A stretch of DNA of 64,000 bases. Source: Scybalousia_A sp052170555. GTDB taxonomy: Bacteria > Bacteroidota > Bacteroidia > Bacteroidales > P3. The notes beneath the pieces were generated by a model, which was given only the letters and a program-made list of their open reading frames with translations, was not told the DNA's origin and ran no database searches. Every line of letters begins with the position of its first letter. Within the stretch, counting starts at the first letter, position 1. The stretch lies in the NCBI GenBank assembly GCA_052170555.1, contig JBQNAI010000008.1, positions 1 through 64,000 on the forward strand, read 5' to 3'. This document shows, piece by piece, positions 44,286 through 53,784 of this stretch. Position numbers and translations under genes: made by a program.

Positions 44286-44720
44286 TTAGCCTCCTATCGT
44301 TACCAGGATGTCTCCTTCCATTATTACATCCCCTTTTCTAACTCTAACATCCTTAATAATACCTTCTTTATCCGCTTTTATCTCATTTTCCATCTTCATA
44401 GCCTCTAAGAGAACAAGTTTTTGTCCCTCTTTGACTGTATCACCTATATTTACGAATACATCTAAAATTGTGCCGGGTAAAGGAGATTTTATGGAAGATG
44501 TATTTGTAGTCACTGATGAATTAACACTTATCTTTGGTGCATTGGCAACAGGTTTAGAGCTATTGATAATAGATATTGTTTTCGGTTTTTGTCTTACTTC
44601 TCTATCTACTTCTACGGTGTATGGGGTACCATTAAGTTCTAATTCTATTGTTGGTCCTTCTACATTATTGATATCAACAGAATATGTATTGCCATTTATT
44701 TTAAATTTATAGTTTTTCAT
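44286..44720 (-). CDS. biotin carboxyl carrier protein of the decarboxylase
   Basis: The protein has 144 residues. The N-terminal region (about 1-45) is a small beta domain, then an alanine/serine/threonine-rich linker (about 50-78), then a biotinyl domain (about 79-144) with LPGTILDVFVNIGDTV and LLEAMKMENE. Lys109 in EAMKMEN is the biotin attachment residue. It shuttles the carboxyl group from the carboxyltransferase to the beta subunit. The linker length and composition match MmdC-type carriers. Confidence 0.95.
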   Translation of the reverse strand: MKNYKFKINGNTYSVDINNVEGPTIELELNGTPYTVEVDREVRQKPKTISIINSSKPVANAPKISVNSSVTTNTSSIKSPLPGTILDVFVNIGDTVKEGQKLVLLEAMKMENEIKADKEGIIKDVRVRKGDVIMEGDILVTIGG

Positions 44721-44773
44721 TATCCTAAAAATATTTTAACAATTATATTTCTCCAATTACTTGTTTTATATTA

Positions 44774-45694
44774 TTATTTGCGTTTATAAATATTCATATT
44801 ATGTAGTTTGCTACTCCAAGGAGAATAACGTTTTTCCACTTTGACAATCGTCAAAATTGTATTTTCTTCATCGTGTAATTCGTCGTTATACAAATGTATA
44901 GCAGTTGAAATTGCCGCTAAGACCTCTCCCGAGAGATTGCCTCCTGCTTTAAATTCTCGAACTGCATCTTTACGTTCTTGTTTATCAGGGATACTCTCCT
45001 TTGCCTTTTTTCTTTGGGCTGAACGTAAGGCATGTGCAAATCCCATCAAAACAATAGATATAACTACTAAGGCGAAAAATACTGTACTCATTGCAATAGC
45101 TGCCAATCCTACTCCTGTAGCGTCATGTTTTGCTATTTCTTCGGATTTTTTAGGGACATTATAATTGAAATATGCAGCTTTAGAGGAAGAAACACTATCT
45201 ATATGGATGTTAGAGAAGCCATCGGTACAATCCAAATCGAATACATTATATCCTGATGGACTTTGACCTGCTATATATAGATGTTTTGTTTGTTTATCAT
45301 AAGAAAAAGCTGATGCAGATCCAACGAATTTTAATGAGGTATAGATGTTATTGCCTTCTAAATCTACTATTTTTATGTAACAGGAATCCCTATTAGAAGC
45401 AAGAAAAACCATATACTGTTCGTAGATTGCAATACTTTTGGGGCGGTAGATAAATTGAATATCATGTCTCCCTTCAGTTTGATCAATCAATATTGATTTT
45501 ATTACCTTAAATCCATCAGAGGTACGATTTAGTATATTTATAGTATTCTCAGGTTCGTCTATAACCGCCATGGTTTGTGATTTAGTATCCACTGCAAAAG
45601 ATTGTGGAATAAGGGGATCGTCTTGTGCGAAACTCTTTATTCCCATTAATATAAAACATGTTGCAATGAATATTTTTCTTATAAATTTACTCAT
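44774..45694 (-). CDS. OadG-type gamma subunit with long periplasmic N-terminal domain
   Basis: The protein has 306 residues. A signal peptide (MSKFIRKIFIATCFILMG to SFAQ) is followed by about 165 residues of beta-propeller-like repeats (SFAVDTKSQTMAVIDEP, RPKSIAIYEQYMVFL, KQTKHLYIAGQSP). A single membrane helix reads TGVGLAAIAMSTVFFALVV (about 193-215), the OadG signature, and a cytoplasmic tail rich in K, R and E runs to the end. Classic gamma subunits have only about 80-100 residues, so this one carries a large extra exported domain. Its place between the carboxyltransferase and carrier genes supports the assignment. The function of the extra domain is unknown. Confidence 0.85.
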   Translation of the reverse strand: MSKFIRKIFIATCFILMGIKSFAQDDPLIPQSFAVDTKSQTMAVIDEPENTINILNRTSDGFKVIKSILIDQTEGRHDIQFIYRPKSIAIYEQYMVFLASNRDSCYIKIVDLEGNNIYTSLKFVGSASAFSYDKQTKHLYIAGQSPSGYNVFDLDCTDGFSNIHIDSVSSSKAAYFNYNVPKKSEEIAKHDATGVGLAAIAMSTVFFALVVISIVLMGFAHALRSAQRKKAKESIPDKQERKDAVREFKAGGNLSGEVLAAISTAIHLYNDELHDEENTILTIVKVEKRYSPWSSKLHNMNIYKRK

Positions 45695-45717
45695 TATTAT
45701 ACTACGTTTAAATATTA

Positions 45718-47277
45718 TTATAGTGGGATATTATCATGTTTTTTCATAGGATTATTATCCTTTTTTGTAGATAAAGCTTGTAATGCCCTAATAACACGAA
45801 AACGTGTATTGCGAGGTTCTATAACATCGTCGATATAACCATATTTGGCTGCATTATAAGGATTAGCAAACTTGTCATTGTATTCTTGCTCTTTCTCCGC
45901 AATAAATTTAGCTTTTTGTTCATCATCTTCTATTGATTTTAACTCATTTCCATATAGGATGGCGGTAGCACCACTTGCTCCCATAACTGCAATTTGCGCA
46001 GTAGGCCAAGCATAATTAATATCTCCACGAAGTTGTTTGCAAGACATGACATCATGTGCTCCTCCATAGGATTTTCTAAGTGTAACGGTAACTTTGGGAA
46101 CTGTTGCTTCGCCGTAAGCAAATAAAAATTTAGCTCCGTGAAGAATGATACCACCATACTCTTGTCCTGTACCCGGTAAGAAGCCAGGAACATCAACCAA
46201 TGTAACTACAGGAATATTGAAAGCATCACAAAATCGAACAAATCTTGCCCCTTTTCTTGAAGCATTAATATCCAAAACACCAGCCATAAAATTTGGTTGA
46301 TTAGCTACAATTCCAACACTCATACCGTTGAAGTGTGCGAATCCAACAACTATATTGGGTGCAAATTTTTCGTGAACTTCAAAAAAGTTTCCATCATCAA
46401 CAATAGCAGTAATAACATCTTTAATGTTATAAGGTTGGTTAGGGTTTTCGGGAATAATACTATTAAGGGTGTCTTCTAAACGATCTATTGGGTCATTACA
46501 ATCGATTAAAGGAGCTTCTTCTAAGTTATTAGAAGGAAGAAAAGATATTAATCGTCTTATTTTTTGTAATCCTTCTTGTTCATTTTCTACAACAAAATGA
46601 GCAACTCCACTCTTGCATGCATGGATATTTGCCCCTCCCAAGTCAGCATCAGTAACATCTTCTCCCGTAACAGTTTTTACAACTTTTGGTCCTGTAACGA
46701 ACATATAAGAATTTTCTTTGCTCATCATAATAAAGTCTGTCAAGGCAGGAGAATATACTGCTCCCCCGGCACATGGACCAAATATGGCACTTATCTGAGG
46801 AATAACACCACTTGCTAATATATTACGTTCAAATATTTCAGCGTAACCAGCTAACGAATTTACACCTTCTTGAATACGAGCTCCTCCCGAGTCGTTCAAT
46901 CCAATAACAGGTGCTCCCACTTTCATAGCTTGATCCATAACTTTACAAATCTTTTTCGCGAAACTTTCACTTAGAGAACCTCCAAAGACGGTGAAATCTT
47001 GCGAAAAAACATATACAAGTCTTCCCTCAATTGTTCCGTAACCTGTGACAACACCATCAGACAGAAACTCTTTTTTTTCCATTCCGAAGTTTGTGCAACG
47101 ATGTGTTACAAACATATCAAATTCTTCAAAACTTCCTTCGTCCAAGAGTTGTTCTATCCTTTCTCTTGCTGTTAATTTGCCTTTGGCATGTTGGGATTCT
47201 ATTCGTTTTTCTCCTCCACCAAGTTTTGCTTCTATCCTGAGATCAAGCAATTGTTTTATCTTTTCTTCAAAAGCCAT
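45718..47277 (-). CDS. mmdA: methylmalonyl-CoA decarboxylase alpha subunit / acyl-CoA carboxyltransferase
   Basis: The protein has 519 residues, the usual length. A two-lobe crotonase-type carboxyltransferase moves the carboxyl of methylmalonyl-CoA to biotin. Motifs: RIEQLLDEGSFEEFDMFV, GTIEGRLVYVFSQDFTVFGGSL, GLNDSGGARIQEGVNSLAGY, GPCAGGAVYSPALTDF, FMVTGPKVVKTVTGE-like FVTGPKVVKTVTGEDV in lobe one, and TLVDVPGFLPGTGQEYGGII, KSYGGAHDVMSCKQLRGD and QIAVMGASGATAILY in lobe two. A propionyl-CoA carboxylase beta chain is an alternative by homology, but the neighbouring sodium-pump subunits favour decarboxylase. It lies 15 bases after mce. Confidence 0.92.
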   Translation of the reverse strand: MAFEEKIKQLLDLRIEAKLGGGEKRIESQHAKGKLTARERIEQLLDEGSFEEFDMFVTHRCTNFGMEKKEFLSDGVVTGYGTIEGRLVYVFSQDFTVFGGSLSESFAKKICKVMDQAMKVGAPVIGLNDSGGARIQEGVNSLAGYAEIFERNILASGVIPQISAIFGPCAGGAVYSPALTDFIMMSKENSYMFVTGPKVVKTVTGEDVTDADLGGANIHACKSGVAHFVVENEQEGLQKIRRLISFLPSNNLEEAPLIDCNDPIDRLEDTLNSIIPENPNQPYNIKDVITAIVDDGNFFEVHEKFAPNIVVGFAHFNGMSVGIVANQPNFMAGVLDINASRKGARFVRFCDAFNIPVVTLVDVPGFLPGTGQEYGGIILHGAKFLFAYGEATVPKVTVTLRKSYGGAHDVMSCKQLRGDINYAWPTAQIAVMGASGATAILYGNELKSIEDDEQKAKFIAEKEQEYNDKFANPYNAAKYGYIDDVIEPRNTRFRVIRALQALSTKKDNNPMKKHDNIPL

Positions 47278-47292
47278 AATGATAAAGTTTTT

Positions 47293-47697
47293 TTATTTTT
47301 TGCAACATAATTCTGTTAGTACTCCAAAAGTAGACTTTGGATGTAAAAATCCTATCATCAGTCCTTCCGCTCCCTGTCTAGAATGTTCATCAATCAGCCG
47401 TACCCCTTTATCTTTTGAATCTTGAAGAGCAGTATCAGTATCTTCAACTGCAAAAGCAATATGATGAACACCTGCACCTTTTTTCTCTATGAACTTAGCG
47501 ATAGGGCTATCCTCACTAGTTGCTTCCAATAACTCAATTTTTACTTCCCCTATTTTCAGAAAAGCTGTTTTAACTTTTTGATCTGCTACTTCTTCTATGT
47601 TATAGCATTTCAATCCTATTATGTTTTCCCAATATTTGATAGCTTCCTCCAAGTTTTCAACAGCTATCCCGATGTGTTCAATGTGTGTAGGTCTCAT
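47293..47697 (-). CDS. mce: methylmalonyl-CoA epimerase
   Basis: It interconverts (R)- and (S)-methylmalonyl-CoA, linking methylmalonyl-CoA mutase to the decarboxylase. Length 134 residues, one VOC (glyoxalase-fold) module pair: HIEHIGIAVENLEEAIKYW at the N terminus, KVELLEATSEDSPIAKF in the middle, GVHHIAFAVEDTD and GFLHPKSTFGVLTEL at the C terminus. Metal ligands His8, His88-type and the Glu of VLTEL are present. It is the first gene of the operon that ends with OadB. Confidence 0.95.
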   Translation of the reverse strand: MRPTHIEHIGIAVENLEEAIKYWENIIGLKCYNIEEVADQKVKTAFLKIGEVKIELLEATSEDSPIAKFIEKKGAGVHHIAFAVEDTDTALQDSKDKGVRLIDEHSRQGAEGLMIGFLHPKSTFGVLTELCCKK

Positions 47698-47784
47698 TAT
47701 CTTTAAAAAAATTTTAATTAGTTTTTTTGATATATCTGAAAGTATTTATAAAATTAATTATTTTTTCAGACAAATATTTTGCTC

Positions 47785-48792
47785 TTATTTATTTAAACTG
47801 TATACAATGCCCTCTAATTGCATCAATAAATCTCGTTTGGATCTTTTGGGAGAATATAGAAAACAATCTATCATTACAAAATCTTTCGTTATAGGATTTT
47901 GAAAAGCATAATTGATAAAAGGACCTCCCATAAAATCACCGAATAATCGCCAAAGTCCCCTATTTTCTACCATAACTATGCCATTAATATTTACAGTATC
48001 AGTATAAATGGAAAATCTTTCCTCTGTACCCATGTAAGAATCTTTTGTAGGACCTGAAATATTTTGTTTAGCAATTTGATTTCTTATATCTATTATTTTG
48101 TTTTTAGCAAATAATTCTTTGCTTGTGAAGGGTTGTTTGTGTATCATTATGTTGAAACTTTCGTCCTTTGTTTCTTTACGTATCCAAAGAAAATCCGTAC
48201 TTTTTTTTGCAAAATAGAAATCAGAAGGTATTGTAATATGGAAGTTAAAATCTCTCTCAATTTGTTCTGTTAACTCTATATTTTCATCTTTTTTGAAAGT
48301 GTTGTAAATTTTGAGATGCTCATTAGTATAAAATTGCTTTTTGATGTTTTGGTAAAACCTATCAAGTATTGTAAATAAAGAGTCTCTATTGTCCACCATT
48401 AACTTGTACACTGCTTGGGGAAAAACACGTCTATTGACTTCTTTATACATCTTGTTGGGGTTGCCAATTTTATAATCAATTACTAGAATATTCCTATGTT
48501 TTTGTAACATATCCGAATGAATGAAACCTTCATTCCTGATGTACACTACATCAAATAAAGATTCGTCTTGGTTTAATCCTTGCTGAGGAATTTCAAATCT
48601 TTTTTCTATAAAATCCTTCAATTCTCCTCTATAAATTTCTTCGTTAGCCACGATGAGCATCTCCAATGTTTTCCCTCCTGAAGCGGGCAAACCACCATTA
48701 AGTTCCTTGATGGCGGAATTTTTGTATTTACATGCTGACAATAATGTGCCAATAACTATTACAATAAATAGAGATATATAATTAAGTTTCAT
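47785..48792 (-). CDS. DUF4837-family lipoprotein
   Basis: The protein has 335 residues. A lipoprotein signal ends LLSAC (Cys21). The mature part has the DUF4837 pattern seen in Bacteroidota: LEMLIVANEEIYRGEL, FDVVYIRNEGF, DYKIGNPNK, IPSDFYFAKKSTDFLWIRKE and GGPFINYAFQNP near the C terminus. Function is unknown. It probably localises to the envelope. It is separated from mce by an 87-base gap and has its own promoter at 48815. Confidence 0.88.
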   Translation of the reverse strand: MKLNYISLFIVIVIGTLLSACKYKNSAIKELNGGLPASGGKTLEMLIVANEEIYRGELKDFIEKRFEIPQQGLNQDESLFDVVYIRNEGFIHSDMLQKHRNILVIDYKIGNPNKMYKEVNRRVFPQAVYKLMVDNRDSLFTILDRFYQNIKKQFYTNEHLKIYNTFKKDENIELTEQIERDFNFHITIPSDFYFAKKSTDFLWIRKETKDESFNIMIHKQPFTSKELFAKNKIIDIRNQIAKQNISGPTKDSYMGTEERFSIYTDTVNINGIVMVENRGLWRLFGDFMGGPFINYAFQNPITKDFVMIDCFLYSPKRSKRDLLMQLEGIVYSLNK

Positions 48793-48814
48793 AATATCAA
48801 ATTATTTAAGAAAT

Positions 48815-48824
48815 CGCAAAGATA
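48815..48824 (-). promoter_or_regulatory. promoter of the DUF4837 gene (TATCTTTGCG on minus strand)
   Basis: -7 element 23 bases upstream of the start codon. Confidence 0.75.
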
Positions 48825-48859
48825 CAAATATTTTTTTTATTGAAATTTTTTCGTCAAAA

Positions 48860-50611
48860 TTATTTTTTTGATAATACCATATCATTACATTCATTCTTGG
48901 TATTACTTTTGTTTATAAACAATTGTTTTAAAAATTCTGTACATTCTTCAAATGTTCTGAAAGTATGATTTTTAGGTACTGTTTCGGGGATTAATCTTGT
49001 TGAAGTCAGCATGTATAAAGGTTGGGGTTGAATTATTGTCATTAGAACTAAGATACTTTTTGCTTGTAAATCTTTGATAGCGGTTTCCATCGCATATAGA
49101 CCCGATTGGTCAATAAAGTTGACTAATCGCATCCGAATAATAACAATTTTTACATTGTCTGGGATATTATGCATTATTTCTTGAAAACGTGTAATAGAGC
49201 CAAAGAAAATAGGACCGTTTAATCGTTGGATATATATTTTTTGTTTGATATTTTCGGGAATACACTTCTCATCTTGCCATGGAGACTCTTTATCAAAATA
49301 AGTCATTTCTGTGGAGGAATAAGAGCCTTCCACCAAATCACCTGCTCTTTTCATAAACAGTACACAAGCAATAAGCATACCTATGCCAACAGCAGTTAAT
49401 AAATCTACAAAAACAGTTATAACAAACACAACAATCAATACTACAGCATCAGCTTTTGGTATCCTCAATAAGTCTTTGAATCCCTTCATGTCTATTATAT
49501 CCCAACCAACAGTTATAAGAATTCCTGATAAAACAGATAATGGAACATATTTTACCAAAGAACCTACTCCCAATAGCACAGCTAATAGGAATAATGCGTG
49601 AATCATACCACTTATTTGTGTTCTTCCGCCAGTTTTTACGTTGACAACCGTTCTCATTGTTGCTCCCGCACCTGGTAAGCCACAGAAAAAACTTGCAATA
49701 GCGTTACCAATACCTTGTCCAATCAATTCTTTGTTGGAATTATGTTTTGTTTTGGTGATATTATCTGCAACTACGGATGTTAGAAGAGTATCTATGCTAC
49801 CCAGACCAGCCAAAGTAAGGCCCGGAATGATAGAATTTTTCAACATTATTGTCCAATTAATATTAGATAAATCAACTGCTCGTTTCAGAAAAAATGGTAC
49901 TGGCAAACCAGAAGGGACTGTACCTATTGTCATTGATTGATCTATATTGCATAGCACTGCAATAGTGCTCATAACTATCAAAGCAACTAATGTAGATGGG
50001 ATTTTTTTTGTAATGAAAGGAAAAAATCTAATTATAGCAATAGTTCCTAATCCTAGTAATAGTGCAGTAGAAGAAAAGCCTTTCATAATAGCCGAAGGAA
50101 AATTTAGAATCAATCTTATCATATCTCCATTTGATTTTGTACCTATTAAAGGGTATAATTGTTGAATAATTATTATAATTCCTATGCCGCTCATAAAACC
50201 ACTTAATACAGGATATGGGATATAGCGTACATATTTGCCGATTTTAATCAAACCGAAAACAATCTGAAACAGACCGCATAGAATACCTGCCAAGGACATA
50301 GATACTATAACCGTAGAGATATTTCCTCCACTTGACGTCCATGCTCCGCTTATCAGTGAAGCCGTGATAACTGTCATGGGACCGGTCGGACCTGAAATCT
50401 GAGAATGAGTTCCCCCGAATAGAGATGCAAGAAAGCCTAACATTGTTGCACCCGTTAATCCAACTAATGCTCCGATGGAAGTGGCGGAAGGATTATTGAT
50501 ACCGCTAAAAGCCTGTATTCCAAATGCTAATGCCAATGGTAGAGCAACAATACCAGCTGTTACTCCTCCAAAAACATCCCCTTTGATATTACTTGTGTTG
50601 ATAAATTTCAT
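48860..50611 (-). CDS. SulP-family inorganic anion transporter with STAS domain
   Basis: The protein has 583 residues and ten or more membrane helices. N-terminal motif DVFGGVTAGIVALPLALAFG, then GGTHSQISGPTGPMTVI and the SulP signature-like LPGAGATMRTVVNVKTGGRT (about residues 315-335). The cytoplasmic C terminus (about 450-565) is a STAS domain with RLNGPIFFGSI and IRMRLVNFIDQSGLYAME, including the switch-type serine. SulP proteins carry sulfate, bicarbonate, chloride or dicarboxylates; the sequence does not identify the ion. No carbonic anhydrase gene is adjacent. Confidence 0.93.
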   Translation of the reverse strand: MKFINTSNIKGDVFGGVTAGIVALPLALAFGIQAFSGINNPSATSIGALVGLTGATMLGFLASLFGGTHSQISGPTGPMTVITASLISGAWTSSGGNISTVIVSMSLAGILCGLFQIVFGLIKIGKYVRYIPYPVLSGFMSGIGIIIIIQQLYPLIGTKSNGDMIRLILNFPSAIMKGFSSTALLLGLGTIAIIRFFPFITKKIPSTLVALIVMSTIAVLCNIDQSMTIGTVPSGLPVPFFLKRAVDLSNINWTIMLKNSIIPGLTLAGLGSIDTLLTSVVADNITKTKHNSNKELIGQGIGNAIASFFCGLPGAGATMRTVVNVKTGGRTQISGMIHALFLLAVLLGVGSLVKYVPLSVLSGILITVGWDIIDMKGFKDLLRIPKADAVVLIVVFVITVFVDLLTAVGIGMLIACVLFMKRAGDLVEGSYSSTEMTYFDKESPWQDEKCIPENIKQKIYIQRLNGPIFFGSITRFQEIMHNIPDNVKIVIIRMRLVNFIDQSGLYAMETAIKDLQAKSILVLMTIIQPQPLYMLTSTRLIPETVPKNHTFRTFEECTEFLKQLFINKSNTKNECNDMVLSKK

Positions 50612-50670
50612 AGGTATTTGTATTTTGCTATTAAAGTGCTTTATGTACTTTACATGTGTAACACTACCCT

Positions 50671-50680
50671 TGCAAAATTA
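50671..50680 (-). promoter_or_regulatory. promoter of the SulP gene (TAATTTTGCA on minus strand)
   Basis: Consensus -7 element 60 bases upstream of the start. Confidence 0.8.
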
Positions 50681-50981
50681 CGAAAATATTATTTATTGAC
50701 ATAATATTCTCTTTTTGAAAGTATTTTTGTAAAATAAGAGGATAATTTTGTTTAGATGATTTGGAATTAAGTTTTAGACAGTCTAAACAAAATTAATTTG
50801 AATGATTTTTAAATTATTTATCAGTGTTATAGATTTGTCATTATGAATTCCAAAGCCTTTATCAAAGCTATTAAAACTTTATGATATTTTGATATAACTG
50901 CATAATATATTGATTTACTTTTGTAAAGATTTACTCGTTTAAATAAAAATACTATTTGTTTGGTGTTAAGAAAAATATTCA
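50681..50981. other. intergenic region between divergent SulP and subtilase genes
   Basis: About 300 bases of AT-rich DNA. Each flank has a promoter. TAGACAGTCTA near 50775 is a small palindrome. I see no gene. Confidence 0.5.
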
Positions 50982-50991
50982 TAATTTTGCA
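50982..50991 (+). promoter_or_regulatory. promoter of the subtilase gene (TAATTTTGCA)
   Basis: -7 element 23 bases before the start, with a TTTGG box about 18 bases upstream. Confidence 0.8.
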
Positions 50992-51013
50992 AACAGAAAT
51001 ATAGCGTTTAGTT

Positions 51014-53167
51014 ATGAGAAGAGTTGTATTATTAATTGTTAGTATTTTTTGCCTTTTAGCAAACACAGATGTTAAGGCACAGTCTGTGGGTAGTGGGCTT
51101 AATAGTTTTATATCTCACGAAGGCACTGTAAAAAGTGCGAGAGAATTGTTTTCTCAAAGGTATTGTATTGAGAATGTTGGCAGTACTCAATATATTTATC
51201 TATTAATGAGAGTGAATGAAGATTGTGATTTGAAATTTTTAAATAAATATGATTGTATTCTTTGTCAGAAAGTAGGTAGAATTGTAACTGTCAAAATCAA
51301 TGTAAAAGACTTATCCAAATTTATTAAAGAAAAAGAAATAATAGAGGTGGATATTTCTCGTATGGTGGGAGGGGAGAGTTTAAAATATGCGACAAAGGAT
51401 TTAAATGCACAAGATATTTGGTCAGGTATCGGTCTTAATGGAGGATATACCGGTGAAGGCGTCTTGATTGGTGTTGCTGATTGGGGGATTGATTATACTC
51501 ATCCGACTTTTTATGACTCTACCGGAAATGATTATAGAATCTTTGCTGCATGGGACCAATCTCGTAAACAAGGACCAGCACCAGAGGGATTTGATTATGG
51601 TTCATATTTTGAGGGCATGACCGCTTTGTTGACCGCTAAGAGTGATACCTCTAATCAATATGATACAGGCTATCATTCAACTCACGTCGGTGGAATTGCT
51701 GCTGGTAGTGGTGCCGGAACAAACTATATAGGGGTTGCTCCTCGGGCAAATCTATTGTTCTGCACTTGGATTTGTGATGAAGCACACTATATTGACTGTT
51801 GCGTATGGATGAAAAATATTGCTAAGGCTCAAAATAAACGTCTTGTCATAAATAATTCATGGGGAGTTTACAATTTTGGATGTATGGATGGTTCAAGTAT
51901 GCTAGACGAATTTATCAATACAATGAGTGTACAGGATAGTGTAATTTTTGTTGTTAGTGCTGGGAATAATGGAGGAGTAGGTTTTCATGTGAAGGCAGAC
52001 TTTAAACAAAGCGAGGAGGATACTTTAAGAACTGAAATAGAATTTAATTTTCCACAACCTTATACAAAAGATTATTGGGGTCAAGCAATAACTATGCAAA
52101 GTGAGAATGGAATACCCTTTTCTTCAAAGTTGGAATTTTACAATTATCGTTGGGAAAAGATAGGGCAGACTCCAATAATGCAATCTAATGGACAAGTGGT
52201 ATCTGAGGCAATATTTATGACAGAAGATGGCGATAGCATAGTATACAGAGGAGCATCACGCAATCCTCAAGATGATAGACATATGGTGGATTGGGAGGTT
52301 AGGCAAACAAAATATACAAACAATAATCACCATTTGGTGTTAGTTATAACAGCAAATGATGGTATTGTGCACGCATGGAATCTGAATAAGCTATCCAAGG
52401 CTGTTGGTAATACTGGTTTTTCATTTAAAGATTCACAAGAAGGTTTTTTAAGAGGGGATGACCATTATGGCGTATCGGAACCTGCATTAACAGAAAAAGC
52501 AATAACAGTTGCGGCACACCAATATAGGTTGACGGCGTGGCAACCAAGCATTGCTAATTTTTCCTCTAGAGGACCGAATCTAACTCCTTATATTAAACCT
52601 GATATATCTGCTCCCGGATATGCGATTGTGTCCTCTGTCTCATCGTTCTCTAACACTGTACCGAAAGCGATACAAACAGTTAATTTTAATGGTAAGGATT
52701 ACGCTTTTGCTACGGCAAGTGGTACTTCAATGTCAGCTCCTATGGTTACAGGTTGTGTAGCCCTAATGTTGCAAGCTAATCCTAAATTGACAAGTGAAGA
52801 AGTTAAACAGATAATAATGCAGGGCAGCAAAAAGGATGAATACACTGGTGAATGTCCTAATGATACGTGGGGATTTGGGAAGCTAAACGCTTATGAATCT
52901 GTTAAAAAGGCAGAGAAGAAAGTTGGCTTTGTGCAAATAATGAATAAATCTATCTCCATATTTCCTATTCCTGCTAAGGATATACTTTATATTGAGGGAT
53001 TAGACCAAGATGCTATTATATCTATGTATGATATGAGCGGAAGAAATGTTGAGATAAAACGATTGAATCAAGAATCCTTGGATTTAAAAGGACTGGATAG
53101 TGGCTTATATGTGTTGAATATTAGTTACAAGGATAAGCAAGAAAGTGTAAAATTTATAAAAAAATAA
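51014..53167 (+). CDS. secreted subtilisin-like (S8) serine protease with T9SS sorting domain
   Basis: The protein has 717 residues. A signal peptide ends at VKAQ (about residue 23), and a propeptide-like region extends to about 125. The catalytic triad is Asp156 (GVADWGIDYTHPTF), His224 (HSTHVGGIAAG) and Ser572 (ASGTSMSAPMVTG), with the oxyanion Asn in SAGNNGG. A beta-rich insert (about 330-480) separates the His and Ser parts. The last 75 residues (SIFPIPAKDILYIEG, ISMYDMSGRNVEI, GLDSGLYVLNI, lysine end) are a type A T9SS signal. It is exported to or past the cell surface, probably for peptide acquisition. The unusual FPIP in place of FPNP is noted. Confidence 0.94.
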   Translation: MRRVVLLIVSIFCLLANTDVKAQSVGSGLNSFISHEGTVKSARELFSQRYCIENVGSTQYIYLLMRVNEDCDLKFLNKYDCILCQKVGRIVTVKINVKDLSKFIKEKEIIEVDISRMVGGESLKYATKDLNAQDIWSGIGLNGGYTGEGVLIGVADWGIDYTHPTFYDSTGNDYRIFAAWDQSRKQGPAPEGFDYGSYFEGMTALLTAKSDTSNQYDTGYHSTHVGGIAAGSGAGTNYIGVAPRANLLFCTWICDEAHYIDCCVWMKNIAKAQNKRLVINNSWGVYNFGCMDGSSMLDEFINTMSVQDSVIFVVSAGNNGGVGFHVKADFKQSEEDTLRTEIEFNFPQPYTKDYWGQAITMQSENGIPFSSKLEFYNYRWEKIGQTPIMQSNGQVVSEAIFMTEDGDSIVYRGASRNPQDDRHMVDWEVRQTKYTNNNHHLVLVITANDGIVHAWNLNKLSKAVGNTGFSFKDSQEGFLRGDDHYGVSEPALTEKAITVAAHQYRLTAWQPSIANFSSRGPNLTPYIKPDISAPGYAIVSSVSSFSNTVPKAIQTVNFNGKDYAFATASGTSMSAPMVTGCVALMLQANPKLTSEEVKQIIMQGSKKDEYTGECPNDTWGFGKLNAYESVKKAEKKVGFVQIMNKSISIFPIPAKDILYIEGLDQDAIISMYDMSGRNVEIKRLNQESLDLKGLDSGLYVLNISYKDKQESVKFIKK

Positions 53168-53208
53168 AAAAAATAGCAATATTGTTTATTTGGTAAATAA
53201 AAAAATAG

Positions 53209-53218
53209 TAATTTTGGC
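53209..53218 (+). promoter_or_regulatory. gcvH promoter (TAATTTTGGC)
   Basis: TAnnTTTG element 42 bases before gcvH, with TTTGG upstream. Confidence 0.65.
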
Positions 53219-53259
53219 TCTTGAAATTTATATATAATCAATAAAAAGTATAATAAGAA

Positions 53260-53640
53260 ATGAACATTCCACAAAATTTGAAGTATTCTAACGACCATGA
53301 ATGGTTGAGAATAGAGGGAGATGAAGCTTTTGTAGGTATTACTGACTATGCACAACATGAGTTGGGTGACATTGTCTATGTAGATGTAGATGCAGAAGGC
53401 GAACAAATCACAATGGGAGATGCTTTCGGCTCAATAGAGGCTGTAAAAACGGTATCCGATTTATTGATGCCAGTGGACGGTAAGGTGTTAGAAGTAAATG
53501 CTTCATTAGAAGATAATGCTGCTACAATCAATAATGACCCTTATGGAGAAGGCTGGATAATCAAGATGAAGATTAGTGATACCTCTCAATTGGAAGGATT
53601 GATGGATGCTGAAGCGTATAGAAAGATGTTAGGTCTTTAA
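53260..53640 (+). CDS. gcvH: glycine cleavage system H protein
   Basis: Lipoyl carrier protein that shuttles the aminomethyl group in glycine cleavage, and may also be a lipoate donor. Length 126 residues, standard. NLKYSNDHEWLRIEGD and FVGITDYAQHELGDIVYVD start the fold; the lipoyl site is Lys63 in SIEAVKTVSD; NDDPYGEGWI-like NNDPYGEGWIIKM follows. GcvP and GcvT are not in this window. It is monocistronic, with a strong terminator. Confidence 0.97.
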   Translation: MNIPQNLKYSNDHEWLRIEGDEAFVGITDYAQHELGDIVYVDVDAEGEQITMGDAFGSIEAVKTVSDLLMPVDGKVLEVNASLEDNAATINNDPYGEGWIIKMKISDTSQLEGLMDAEAYRKMLGL

Positions 53641-53655
53641 AGATATGAATCTTCA

Positions 53656-53716
53656 ATATAGGATGTAGAGAGTATCCGTTTTGGAAAGGATAACGCTACA
53701 TCCTATATTTTTTTTC
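53656..53716 (+). terminator. terminator after gcvH
   Basis: Arms ATATAGGATGTAG (53656-53668) and CTACATCCTATAT (53696-53708) are exact, followed by T8. Confidence 0.9.
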
Positions 53717-53784
53717 TGTAAAATTTCTTTACTTATTTTATTTTTAATAAAATCTTGGCAATTCTTTAGAATGATATTTTTAAT

